From: Bradysia coprophila
Lineage: Eukaryota > Arthropoda > Insecta > Diptera > Sciaridae
DNA: 64,000 nt
Assembly (NCBI RefSeq): GCF_014529535.1
Contig: NW_023503501.1
Location: forward strand, 3,230,150 to 3,294,149
Reading direction: 5' to 3'
Shown: positions 42,097 to 52,998 of the stretch, one piece after another
How positions within the stretch are numbered: position 1 is the stretch's first letter
How the letters are laid out: the number at the start of each line of letters is the position of its first letter
Notes under the pieces: model-generated
Databases searched by the model: none
Told to the model about the DNA's origin: nothing
Seen by the model: only the letters and a program-made list of their open reading frames with translations
Translations under genes and position numbers: made by a program

Positions 42097-45000
42097 ATGG
42101 TGTCATTGGGTCCGAAAAAGGATGGAGGACCGAACAAGGAGTTCTTCGAATCGCCAGAATCAATGCAAGGCTTCGAGCAGATTAGATTATGGTTGACTAA
42201 AAATTGTAAAAAGGTATGCTGCACCCGGCAAAGTGTTTACAGCCATGGAAATACTTCGCCATTTTGATTCAAAATAATGTCGAAAATCAGATATTAAAGT
42301 GGGTTTGGGAGACGCGTTCTCCGATACATTTAATTTATTGAGATTGGGTATCGACGCCTGAAAAGTGTTTAAAATGAAAGCTGGAACGAAACGAAGTTTG
42401 CGGATTTTGTGCGCTGTTTTGGCCAAGTGATGCCGCCTATTCTGACATTTGTTTATTAATGCTGTCGGTGAATCAAGCAATTGTGTTGTTATTGTTGGCC
42501 ATCATTATAAAGGATTTGCGTGGTGGCGTAGTACGTTGGATAAGTCTCGGTGTACCCTGAGCATTAAACACACATTCTCTGGTCCCAATGACGTCTGTGG
42601 TTCAAATCCAACCACATCACTAAAATAAAAATTAAAGGTCGTGGATACCTATGGAGCCGCAACTGTAGCTTTCCCGTTCACATTACTTTTTATTTTATCT
42701 TTAGTGAAACGGCTGCAATTGGACCACAGACTTCATTCGGAAAAACGGATGTGTGGGTCCATACTCAGGACACCAAGACCTATCTAACCATTCCATTTGT
42801 GCACAAAACCTCTGCCGTAATTCGCATGTCGGACTTAGTGCAAAATTTAAACAAAAGAATTCTTTGTTTAAATTTTGCACTAAGTCCGACATGCGAATTA
42901 CGGCAGACCTGTGTTGACTAGTGAATCCGCAGCAATGCGCTAAAGGAAACATTCATCTGTCAATTACAGAAGTATCGTAGAATCAAAGTGACAATCAGGA
43001 GTTCAAATTTTGTTTCTCTTTTCGTTTCAGTACATCCAAACTGATCCACCAACCAAGGATTATTTGAGTAAACTTATCATTGAATTCATTGAATATCAAG
43101 AAAAGAAATTCGGTAAAAATGCTACCGAACATCTACTCACCAGATTGCCGGTAATTCTCTGAAATTAGCACAAACATTACTTCGAACCGATTCAAATGGT
43201 TTCTATTTCAGATGCGCTGCTTTCTCGATTTCAAACCTGGTGGTAGTCTCTGCCACATATTCGCCAACATGTATCGCTATAAGGCCGAGCAACGGTGGCG
43301 TAAATTTGATTTTACCATATCCAAAAACCCAATGCGGAAGGATCCAAACGTTCAAATGTTAATGGAAATTGAAACGGCCCTCATCGAAGCCGAATGCTTT
43401 CGAATGCCCGTTGTGTACGTGCGGCCAGACGTTGAGAAGACTTTGGCGAGCAAAGTAAAGTCGATCATAACCGAACATCAGGGTGAAATTACGGAAGATG
43501 AAGAGGAAGCGTCGCACATTGTTTGTCCAATTGTCGAACCACTTCCTGAAGATTTTGCACGGCCAACATTTAGACGTGGGAATCACATTATGATCCATTG
43601 GTATTATTTCCCCGAGTCCTATGATTCGTGGGTCCCAAATACGTTTGATTTACCCGACATCATTCCTGAGAATCCAGCGTCACCGGAAAACCGTTGGAGA
43701 GTCTCTGCGTCGTGGGTTCTCGACTTAGATCAATACAACGAATGGATGGCGGAGGAAGATTATGAAGTTGATGAAAAGGGCGGCAAGAAAGTACACAAAC
43801 TGCGTCTATCTGTGGAAGAATTGATGCCGATTGGGCCGGACGATAAGCGAAAGCCTGTAGCTGGGAGTAGTAAACAGAAACGGAAGCGATCACCGTCGCC
43901 TCCACCACCGAAAGGAGCCAGCAAACGGAAGAGGTGAGTTGAATAGTGTTACAGATTGGTGCGTTACGGCTTTGACTTTTGATTTTCTATTAGTGGCAGA
44001 TCCCCTGCTGTTTTCCAACGGAAGGGGCGAAGTGGTGAAGGTGATGATGAAGAAGATTTGACCCGTGACATGGAAGATCCAACACCCGAACCAAACATTA
44101 CCGAGGTAACTAAGCCTCCAGCTACTCCATTGACAGCAGCAAGTCCTGCAACGCCACAGTCTACTAAACAGAGAGATACGGACATGCTGCCAATCAAAGG
44201 TGGAACTGTAACCGATTTGGACGAGGATATGGAGCGAACTGGGGGAGAAGATTCTCAAACGGCTAAAACCAGCGAAAATAGCAACACCCAAGAATTTCCA
44301 CCGAATAAAGATGATTTGGAGGATAATGTTACTGAGCAAACGCATCACATTATCGTTCCGTCTTATTCGGCTTGGTTCGATTACAATTCCATACACGTCA
44401 CCGAAAAACGAGCGATGCCCGAATTCTTTAACGGAAAAAACAAATCGAAAACACCGGAGATCTTCATGGCCTACCGAAATTTTATGATCGACACGTATCG
44501 CTTAAATCCGACAGAATATTTAACAAGCACAGCATGTCGCCGAAATTTGGCTGGTGACGTTTGCGCTATAATGCGAGTTCATGCATTTCTGGAGCAATGG
44601 GGACTGATCAACTATCAAATTGACGCAGAATCTCGCCCGACTGCAATGGGACCACCGCCCACATCTCATTTTCATATTCTTAGCGATACACCATCGGGAT
44701 TGCAGCCTCTTAATCCTCCGAAAACCACTCAACCATCAGCAGCAAAGGCTCTTTTTGATTTGGACAAGAACAAAAAAGAAAAAGACACCGATGCGTCTCC
44801 ATTGGGTGTCGCTGCCACTGGTTCCTCAGCAACTCCGCCAACCGCCGTCAAAACTGAATCTACTAGCGAACCGAATGGTCAATTTGGACTGAAACTTGAT
44901 CAGTACTCGAAGAAACCGTCGGCACTGAAGAATAGGACCGCAGCTGGTATGTCCCGTGAGTGGTCGGAACAGGAGACTCTACTACTATTGGAGGGTCTTG

Positions 45001-48000
45001 AGATATATCGGGATGACTGGAACAAAGTGTGCGAACACGTCGGAACTCGAACACAGGACGAATGTATTCTACATTTCTTGCGTTTGCCGATCGAAGACCC
45101 GTACTTGGAGGACGACAGTGGCTATTTGGGACCGTTAGCTTATCAACCAGTACCGTTCAGCAAATCTGGTAATCCAATTATGTCGACTGTCGCATTTCTT
45201 GCGTCCATTGTCGATCCAAGAATTGCTGCAGCTGCAGCTAAAGCAGCCATGGAAGAATTTGCAACAATTAGAGTAAGTTTTTTTTTTTTTATTCTGTGGC
45301 ATACGATTTTGACCGAACATTACCATCCACAGGAAGAAGTTCCGCCTGGCATCTACTACGCCCATTACAAAAACGTTGAAAAGCTTGCCGTACATGGAAA
45401 ATTTGTACCGAATGCTGGATTAGACATCAGTGGTATCGCTGGCACTGGATCGGACAAAGAGGAAGAAGAATCCAAACCGCCAATGGACGAAGAAATGAAA
45501 GATGTATCAAAGAAAGACGGAGGTGAGTCAAGGCCATACGTTTTTCGTTTTTGTTTCTTTCCCAATCTTCCTATGATTTGTGGTATTATCCATCCGAGAG
45601 TTTCGTAGCATTTTTTTGGACTTCCTCTTATTATTTCACAATATTTGCCTGTCGGATAAGGAATCCAAATCGAATCTGTTGCTTAAAAAAGTGAAGTGAA
45701 GTGAGCAGTAATTCTTTCAACCAACTTTGCTTGATGTGTTTGAATGTGTTCATTTGTTTTATTACAATTTGCATGTGAAAATATTTGCTTTCTAAAAGAA
45801 AAAAAAATCGGGCTCAACCGGGATTTGAACCCGGGACCTCTCGCACCCAAAGCGAGAATCATACCCCTAGACCATTGAGCCGCTTGTAGTTGTGCTGCTA
45901 AAGTACGATTATCAATTTTACGATCAATGTATTAGTGAACTTCTTATAGTGTGTTTGTGTTGAATTTTCTAATAAATAGCAACGTGTACTCACAGTTACA
46001 CAGTGTTATATATCTCATACAGATACAATGCATCCGTGAAGGAATGTAAACATATAACTTCAGAGCAAACGCGGCTTCATTTTTTTTTCGTCTTTTATGT
46101 TCGAAGTGTAAATATAATACCGCAGAGGAATATAACTTTGCTTGAACAGTATTTGAAACAAGCGTGAGTCTTGAAACGAACGATTGAAACTCTACTCCAA
46201 CTCTTGGTTTTAGTCATACAGTTGTGAGAATGTGAAAGGTATTTTTACTAATTGATTCTTTTAAATCTTAAACGGTTCAGCAAAATAATTGGGCTCAACC
46301 GGGATTTGAACCCGGGACCTCTCGCACCCAAAGCGAGAATCATACCCCTAGACCATTGAGCCGCTTACCAAATAAATGGTTCGCTCGGCGAACATTCACT
46401 TTTATAATCTTAAAACTGACCTTGTTAATGCTTTTGCATGCCACGTTCGTTAATGTGACTGTTGTGTTTACATTTTCAATCAATTTGTTTTAAATAAAAA
46501 AAAAATCACGCGGGCTCGTCCGGGATTTGAACCCGGGACCTCTCGCACCCGAAGCGAGAATCATACCCCTAGACCAACGAGCCATGCGTGTATGAGCGAT
46601 TAGAGGTCTTTTTCATTGACATGGCTCGTTCATCGTTTTGGATGGGAAAATTTTGATTTTTTTTAAATCAAATTCCATTCAACGAATTCTTTGTTTAACT
46701 TGATGATCATTTAACAAAAATAAAAAGATTTTGAAGAAAATATTTCCTTGCAATGACACAACATACAATTTCCATAAACTAAAGAAAATTCCAGAAAAAG
46801 GCATTTCAATGTAGTCTTTCCATGGAATTGTCTCGATCTAATTCAGATTTTGAAGAAAAAAAAAATAAAAAAGATGTCGGGCTCGTCCGGGATTTGAACC
46901 CGGGACCTCTCGCACCCTAAGCGAAAATCATACCCCTAGACCAACGAGCCACACGAATCGATTGGAAAACAACGTATGTGAATACATCAGCCGTTTTATA
47001 TAGAAATGTTTTGCCATTTGATACATTATGAAAGTGTTTGTTTGTATTCTGTTCTTGCTTTTCTATTGAAACTCTGCATATGCCTGCCATATGCACAAAT
47101 ACATACTTGAATGAAGTGTTGTTGCATGGAAATACGTTTCACGGAAAAGAGATGTACAGATTTTGTGATTAGTTCATACTCTTCCGACATGTGTGGATAT
47201 TGTGAACTCATAAAACTGAGCTGTGTTATACTTATTTCATTGTCTCTGTTGTAGTAAACCATAGTATATTTATGGAATGCGTAGACGTGTTATATCAAGC
47301 TTGTTTGTTTACCTGTCTTCTGAATTCATTATTTTTTAAACAAACAGTCAATTGTTCACCTTAGAACTGTTCAGATAAATTCACAAAAAAAGGGCTCAAC
47401 CGGGATTTGAACCCGGGACCTCTCGCACCCAAAGCGAGAATCATACCCCTAGACCATTGAGCCGCTGACAAATCCATCGTTACTGCGTTCCATGGACACC
47501 AAATGCTTACAGTCTAATAAGATTTTGAATTTTCAGTGTTGCATCATTCAGTTTCTTATTTATTTTATAACTGACTGAAGTTATGTATTTCACATCAGCT
47601 GCACTAAATTTCATTCGGAAATTGGATGAAAAATTCAATTTTACGGATTACATTCATTAATGGCAGTTGCGTTATTGTACCAGTTTCCAGGCAATACCTT
47701 TTAATGAACTTTTCATCGAATTCGTCATGATTCGGTTGAGCGCGAGGTTGGATATCTGGCTGCTGATTTACGATTCTTTCGACCGGTTGTGGCGGTACGT
47801 TAACTTCATTGTTTCGATTAACGAAATTCTCGACAATTCTTTCGATGGGCACATCTTCTTCGACCGTTTCGTCGTCCTCCTCGTCTTCGATTTCTTCAAA
47901 CTCTTCCACTTCAATGCTATTTTCGTCCACTTCGACCTCATCATTTTGTCCAATCAAAATTAAATTTGTATTCAATAGAAATCGGTTGTGATAACGGCGT

Positions 48001-51000
48001 GAAAACATCGGAATGGAGTGGATCTGAAAATTAAAATTGTTCATGCCATGCCAAACGGTAAAGTCTCAGTTTACCAACCATCCATGAATTCACCGAAGGA
48101 TCGTAACGTTCCAAGTAATTTGCACTGTAAACGTATAAAAATCCGTTACTCTCGGATAGAGTTGGACGGATACGATCGAATGCCATCGGTGTTCCTGATA
48201 TCCATTTATTCTTTGCCGGGTCAAAATAATCAACTCGATTCAGTGAAGGACCATTTTCCCCTGTTTTTCCTCCAACAACATATAATCGGTTGTTGTACAC
48301 TAATGCAGAAAAGCATCGTCTTTGCGGTACAAGTGGAGCTATGAACCGCCATACATTTTCGTTGAAACAGAATCTGAAATGATGGGACTAAAATTGCTGT
48401 AAGATGTGCACCCGTCAACACACCTTTCAACGGTTTTTGTTGACCAGCCGCCCACTGCGTAAAGATAACCATCCAGAAAACACACTTCGAACGAGTATCG
48501 TTTTTCGTTCATCGGTGGTAGTTTTGCTAGCTCGAACGTTTTCAAGTCATACATCAGAACCTTCATTATGAACAACATGTTGATTTGTGTCATTACGGAT
48601 TCTACAGTTGACACAGAAACAATTTAACTCACAGAATTTAGAACCTCTCCATTAGCTCTTTGACCACCTGCAATGACTAATTTGTTGTTCATGATAGTGG
48701 CGGCAAAGTTCAATCTTTTGTCAAACGTTCTCACGACCGTCCATTTTTTGTCGCCCGGATTGTAGACTTCGATTGCAGTCTTTTCCGTTAAAAAATTTCT
48801 ATTTCCAATAGCAATTACCTTCGACTCGTCCGTATATTTCCGTGACTTAGTTGATACTCCATGGCTCTCGATTTCACGTCGCCTTTGCGGAACCAATTGA
48901 CCGATTAACGCATCAATCAGTAAATTCTTACTTTCCACCGTTGGCGACAGAATTTTGAGATCGTCAATCGTGGACTGATAAAAAATGGTTTGGAAATGAC
49001 AAAGTCATTAATGTGACAAAGCTCTCCTTACCGCAACGTTTAAATGAGTCAAGCGAATCATTTTCAACAAATCTCCGGTAAATTTTTCTCGTTCATCTGT
49101 GTCATATCGAATCCACGTTAACATCGCTCGAAAGACATCCTCTTCAGCACGAACGACCAAATCATTTCTATTCAGTAAATTCGACAACATTTGCACATCT
49201 AACAACGCAAATTCTTCGTACTTTGATACAGCTGCAAAGTTTTCATGTGTAAACTCGATAGCTGACTGATACAGATCTTTCAAGTCCAAATATTCAGCCA
49301 GATTAGCAATGCCCAAACTGGTCGACGGATTCATTACACCTTTCAAATACTGACAACAAGCGCTGATCACTTCAGCAAACTGAAAACAATGTGCCGCTTG
49401 TAATATCCTTTTTGCATTTTCATTGGTTATGTGGATCGTAGCCGAGTAACAAAATTCCACAAGCAGTTCAAAGTCATCAGCATTTACGTCTTGAATGATC
49501 ACTTCACGTTGCTTTGCTTCATTGAAGTTACTGGCAAACATTGCCGTGAAGTACGGACTTGCTGCTGACATTATGCAGCGATGAGCTGAGATTCTGATAG
49601 AAAAATGGAAAAATTAGTCTTCCCTTTGATATCTCACGAATCGTTACAGTAAATGACTTATTTTTGACCAAGACTTTTTTGATGCTTTTTGAGGTGGTTT
49701 TCAAAAAGTACTGCTGCAAAAGAAAACGGTCTCTGATAACACTGCAGTCAAGGCTAGATTGTAGGCTGGATAAGTTGTTGTGCCACTATTTCAGGATTTG
49801 GGCTATAGTGGCACAAAACAAGTCCTTTTCTCGTTGCTTTTTAGCCTAAATCCCGAAGTACTAGCAAAAAGACGTGTCTAAGTAGCCTACAATCTAGCCT
49901 TGACAGCAGTGTTGTCAGACTCCATGACTTGGCAATTATTTTCGCAACTCCTTCAACCGTGTCCTTTTCAAATCATTTTGAAAAGCTATAATGCCGTATT
50001 TTCTGTCAAATAAAGAATAATCTCGCTGCTTCACGACGAAAATCGATGTCACAGAAAAATATTGGTCGAAAATAAGTCACTTACTGTTACGATTCTAGTA
50101 ACATCACATGAAATTCATCGATCGACAACACATTTTCACAGAATAAGATTAGAAAACATCTCGTCGACTTCTTTAAACCATGAATAGGATGTCTCATTTT
50201 GCATAATATTTGAGCTCGATATTTATTTTAACTTTACTTTATGGTACCGTCGTCACTGATGGTTTGAATGGTATGATACAAAAGTAAGCAAACAAATCAA
50301 AGCAAAATTTACTTTTTCTGATGCGGGCCGATAACAAAGTCTACATCACATAACATGGAATCGCCTCTCTGTTTGTTTAAATTGTTGAGTAGAGCACCGG
50401 CAAATCGTTTTGCGTGCATCAATTTTCCACTTTTCGCAATGCCGTTCGAATTCATTTTTATTGAAACAATGATGTCCGTGTAACTGTTGCAAGCAAAATG
50501 GTTTTTCTCCATACAATGAACTGAATAAATCTACCAAAAATTTGTGGAAAAATTACTTCACTTTCGAAAGAGAAAAGTTGGAACACGGCCAAAAAATGTG
50601 TTGCGCCAGTTTCAAAACAAAAGCGAATCAACTCGCTGTCTTGTAAAATTAGTTCATTCGTATTTCTTTGCGCAAAATTTAAAAATTTGAATAAAAATGA
50701 TTCCATAGCTGCGAGCGATGGATATGCACTTCTCACCCTCCTGTCTCCTAATATTTATCCTAGCATGTTTGTTGATTCTTTTTAATTTATTTTATTTTCT
50801 TCTGTTTAATTTATCGACAAATATAGACGAAAATGAGAAAGACAAAATAGAAGAATCTAAACAGAGTGATTCTCCTCCCGCAGCTGACAAGGATTCAAGT
50901 AAGGTCGATGGAGATAAGGATGCTGAAAAAATGGACACAACTGTCGCTAACGGTGACGCGGATAAAAAAGCATTCAACGAATCTGATTTGCAACGTGCTG

Positions 51001-51560
51001 CAGCCGCAGCTCTGGCATCAGCTGCAGTTAAGGCGAAACATATGGCTGCTTTAGAAGAACGAAAGATCAAAAGTTTGGTGGCATTGTTGGTTGAAACGCA
51101 AATGAAAAAGTTGGAAATCAAATTGAGACATTTCGAAGAGTTGGAAACAACCATGGAACGAGAACGTGAAGGTCTGGAATATCAGCGACAACAACTGATC
51201 ACTGAACGTCAGCAATTCCATTTGGAGCAACTGAAAGCTGCCGAATTTCGAGCCAAACAACAAGCACACCATCGCTTACAGCAGGAACAACAGGGACAAT
51301 GGCAGGCAGCTGCTGCAGCAGCAGCAAATTCACCATCAATTGGCCCAGTTACGCCAACAACGACGGCGAGTGCCGCATCCAGTAAGTTTAAATATTTTTT
51401 TTAAAAAGGAGATTTGTTCAACAAATTTTTCGTTTTATCACCTGTAGCACCACGAGCACCATCTGCTACCGATGCACCATCACCGGCAAGCGTTACGGGT
51501 CCTTTGACGGCACAAGCAAATTCGGTAGCTTCACCATTAGCAACAGCCTCCGTTCAGTAA
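42097..51560 (+). CDS. mor: Moira, SMARCC-type core subunit of SWI/SNF (BAP/PBAP)
   Basis: Scaffold of the Brahma chromatin-remodelling complex. Seven exons: 42097-42213, 43031-43150, 43212-43933, 43994-45272, 45333-45522, 50827-51381, 51448-51560; 1031 residues, slightly shorter than Drosophila Mor. Order of parts: N-terminal module ([76 protein letters not shown]); a basic stretch [25 protein letters not shown] at about 437-530 ([20 protein letters not shown]); SANT at about 641-690 ([20 protein letters not shown]); a coiled coil at about 884-945 ([20 protein letters not shown] ...) and a Pro/Ser/Thr/Ala tail. The penultimate splice spans 5.3 kb and carries five tRNA genes and an antisense kelch gene. 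AATAAA at 51708. Confidence 0.96.
42520..42620 (+). repeat. tRNA-derived SINE or tRNA relic in mor intron 1
   Basis: Shows an A-box-like TGGCGTAGTACGTTGG at 42524-42539 and a perfect B box GGTTCAAATCC at 42599-42609. The two ends GTGGTG and CATCAC can pair. The A-B spacing (about 60 bp) is longer than in a standard tRNA and the cloverleaf is poor, so a SINE head or a decayed tRNA is likelier than a working gene. Confidence 0.4.
42811..42906. repeat. Perfect inverted repeat, arms about 45 bp, mor intron 1
   Basis: The left arm TCTGCCGTAATTCGCATGTC continues to TTTAAACAAA; the right arm is its exact complement, with an AGAATTC centre. No divergence between arms is visible. Confidence 0.8.
45810..45881 (-). 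tRNA. tRNA-Pro (TGG)
   Basis: 72-nt cloverleaf read on the minus strand: acceptor GGCTCAA with TTGAGCC, discriminator C, D-arm TGGTCTAGGGGTA (A box), anticodon arm CTCGC-TTTGGGT-GCGAG, T-arm GGTTCAAATCC (B box). A long T run follows on the transcribed strand as pol III terminator. Confidence 0.95.
46291..46362 (-). tRNA. tRNA-Pro (TGG)
   Basis: Same sequence as the copy at 45810 over all 72 positions as far as I can read. Terminator ATTATTTTG just downstream, weaker than those of its neighbours. Confidence 0.95.
46512..46583 (-). tRNA. tRNA-Pro (CGG)
   Basis: Cloverleaf with acceptor GGCTCGT / ACGAGCC and anticodon arm CTCGC-TTCGGGT-GCGAG, anticodon CGG. The body is otherwise that of the TGG copies. 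T run downstream. Confidence 0.95.
46879..46950 (-). tRNA. tRNA-Pro (AGG), one changed stem base
   Basis: Acceptor GGCTCGT / ACGAGCC. The anticodon arm reads TTCGC-TTAGGGT-GCGAG: base 27 is T where the other four genes have C, leaving a U-G wobble pair at the top of the stem. Anticodon AGG (A34 read as inosine). Strong T-run terminator. Confidence 0.92.
47392..47463 (-). tRNA. tRNA-Pro (TGG)
   Basis: Third TGG copy, with cloverleaf elements as in 45810. Followed by a run of seven T on the transcribed strand. It ends only 140 bases from the stop codon of the kelch gene, on the same strand. Confidence 0.95.
47559..47564 (-). terminator. Polyadenylation signal of the kelch gene
   Basis: AATAAA on the minus strand 40 bases past the stop, between the gene and the first tRNA. 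Confidence 0.5.
47604..50455 (-). CDS. BTB-BACK-kelch protein with acidic tail, nested in mor
   Basis: Probable Cul3 substrate adaptor of the KLHL class. Exons: 50455-50313, 49593-49032, 48974-48633, 48560-48424, 48373-48079 (or 48075), 48023-47604; up to 632 residues. [75 protein letters not shown]; then about five kelch blades ([48 protein letters not shown]). The last exon opens a strongly acidic stretch ([20 protein letters not shown]) read only if exon 5 ends at a weak ATG|GTTGGT donor. The better GTAAAC donor four bases on puts a 28-residue tail and an early stop there. An in-frame ATG at 50512 is an alternative start. The specific orthologue is not recognised. Confidence 0.88.
49733..49918. 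repeat. Inverted-repeat element in kelch intron 1
   Basis: Outer arms CTGATAACACTGCAGTCAAG and CTTGACAGCAGTGTTGTCAG. They continue over GCTAGATTGTAGGCT, with an inner pair GTGCCACTAT / ATAGTGGCAC. It lies in introns of both kelch (minus) and mor (plus). Confidence 0.75.
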
Positions 51561-51707
51561 ATGCATGAATCAGTCCCAACATTAAGATATTTCGATGTAA
51601 ACGTGTCCGATAAGTGACGCAAAATCCATAGAAGATAAGAATTTTTCCATTTTGTTCTTTTAGTGACTTTAATCGTAATACTTGTATTGATAGTGTGCTA
51701 AAATTTA

Positions 51708-51713
51708 AATAAA
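51708..51713 (+). terminator. Polyadenylation signal of mor
   Basis: AATAAA 148 bases after the mor stop. Confidence 0.6.
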
Positions 51714-52671
51714 AGGAAACGCTCAAAATGACTCGTTTTCAGTGAAACGCGAAAAATTACGAGTAACTTCTGTTACTGTCCTTAGATGACATATTTGAAA
51801 ATAATGAAATGGAGTGGGAACATCGATTGACTTCCAAGTATAACCAGACCTTATGGTTGATTATTATTGCGATATCACTCAACACCCCTTTATATAGTTG
51901 AGATGTATCGACGTCTTAGGAAAAAATGTAGTTGTGAGAAACAACTTTTTCATTGAATGTTATAAGCAGGGCATTGGGGGTATACATCCGTTACTGAATA
52001 TTATTTGTTTTGCATTCGTGACCTTTACAACGTGGAGTTGGAGTATTTTGGGCTAAAAATTTTCGATTTTCGTTTGCGTTTTACTGGAAACCGTGGGACT
52101 GTGTCAATCATTTCCCTAACAACAGTTGAGTTACAATAGCAACAGCTTTGACAGCAAACCTTCACCATTATGATTCGATAGATCGAACAATTCCTCGATT
52201 TCAGATCGCTCAAGTTCTTCAGAGCTCATTGCCCATCGATGTTATTCATGTGCAACGAAAATCACTGCTCCAGCAAAGGATAGTGTACCGAACGATGATG
52301 ATGGCTTTCCGCGTCAAATACCAAAAGCACGTTCGTTCCTTCTATCTGGCGGCCAGACTCAACGCCATTTCTCTTATTGAAACTGATTTTTTTTACCTTT
52401 CCAAGTGCTGCCGATAACACGTAAAAACTGCCATCAGACACTACGAAGACTACAAATAATGAAGTCGACAATGGAATTTCCGGCTACGTATACGCACGGA
52501 AAGAAAAAATTCAATTCGTTTTTAATAAAATTGAAGTCGACGTAGGTTATCAAGTTGATCAAAAAACTCTCGCAACCGATGCAACGTTGTTGATCGTACA
52601 ATTGATTGACGCGATTACATTGTTTTTCATGATTATCTTATCTCTTAAATTCCTTTAAATCGTTTTTCCTA
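51714..52671. other. Intergenic DNA upstream of the secreted-peptide gene
   Basis: Overlapping open frames on both strands (52025-52213, 52148-52417, 52262-52471) have no recognisable domain. GATA-type words (TTATCTTATCTC at 52634-52645) precede the TATA box of the next gene. Confidence 0.4.
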
Positions 52672-52704
52672 TATAAATGCCGATGCCTCTTCAATGAAAT
52701 CAGT
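52672..52704 (+). promoter_or_regulatory. Core promoter: TATA box and TCAGT initiator
   Basis: TATAAAT at 52672-52678 and the arthropod initiator TCAGT at 52700-52704. The first T of the TATA box is 30 bases from the initiator A, the standard spacing. It gives a 5' UTR of about 46 bases before the ATG at 52748. Confidence 0.75.
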
Positions 52705-52747
52705 TTCTTTGTGACATTAGACTGGGGGAAAAGGTGCCTGTTTCAAA

Positions 52748-52993
52748 ATGATTCTTAAATCTATTTTGCTCGTGGCAATTTCATTAATTGCTGTTCAAAT
52801 ACAGCAAATAAAAGCTGAATGCCCTAATAACACATTCAGGGGAAAACGTTTGATCCCAGCATCTAAGAACACCGAGACAGAGATCATAAGACATGCACGG
52901 ATCACTTTTGGTATATTTCGAGCTGGACGCAGGGGACTTGAAACAATGTTCGTTCCACCGAGTGGAAGAAAGCGTTTACAGATACCCGCATAA
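52748..52993 (+). CDS. Small secreted peptide precursor, 81 residues
   Basis: Single exon. Residues 1-23 form a classic signal peptide (basic Lys, then ILLVAISLIAVQIQ, cleavage probably after KA before ECPNN). The mature part has one Cys and one N-glycosylation motif (NNT), and is basic in its second half (RHARITFGIFRAGRRG, SGRKRLQIPA). It carries no cysteine framework of defensins or toxins. A single Cys could make a disulphide dimer; a cationic antimicrobial peptide, a peptide hormone with a dibasic processing site, or a gland/egg-shell product are all possible. The strong TATA/initiator promoter and an AATAAA overlapping the stop suggest a highly expressed, stage- or tissue-specific gene. 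No homologue recognised. Confidence 0.7.
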   Translation: MILKSILLVAISLIAVQIQQIKAECPNNTFRGKRLIPASKNTETEIIRHARITFGIFRAGRRGLETMFVPPSGRKRLQIPA

Positions 52994-52998
52994 ATAAA
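52993..52998 (+). terminator. Polyadenylation signal overlapping the peptide stop
   Basis: AATAAA begins at the last base of the TAA stop, so the 3' UTR would be very short. Confidence 0.5.

Larger units (their letters stand above)
45523..50826 (+). other. mor intron 5 (5.3 kb), host of nested genes
   Basis: Donor GGTGAGT at 45523, acceptor AATATAG at 50826; the phase joins GAC (D) correctly. It contains five minus-strand tRNA-Pro genes (45810-47463) and the minus-strand kelch gene (47604-50455). Everything nested runs opposite to mor. Confidence 0.85.

Noticed and set aside
52025-52471. Overlapping frames on both strands downstream of mor
   Set aside because: No domain, no signal sequence, no splice structure, and conflicting strands.
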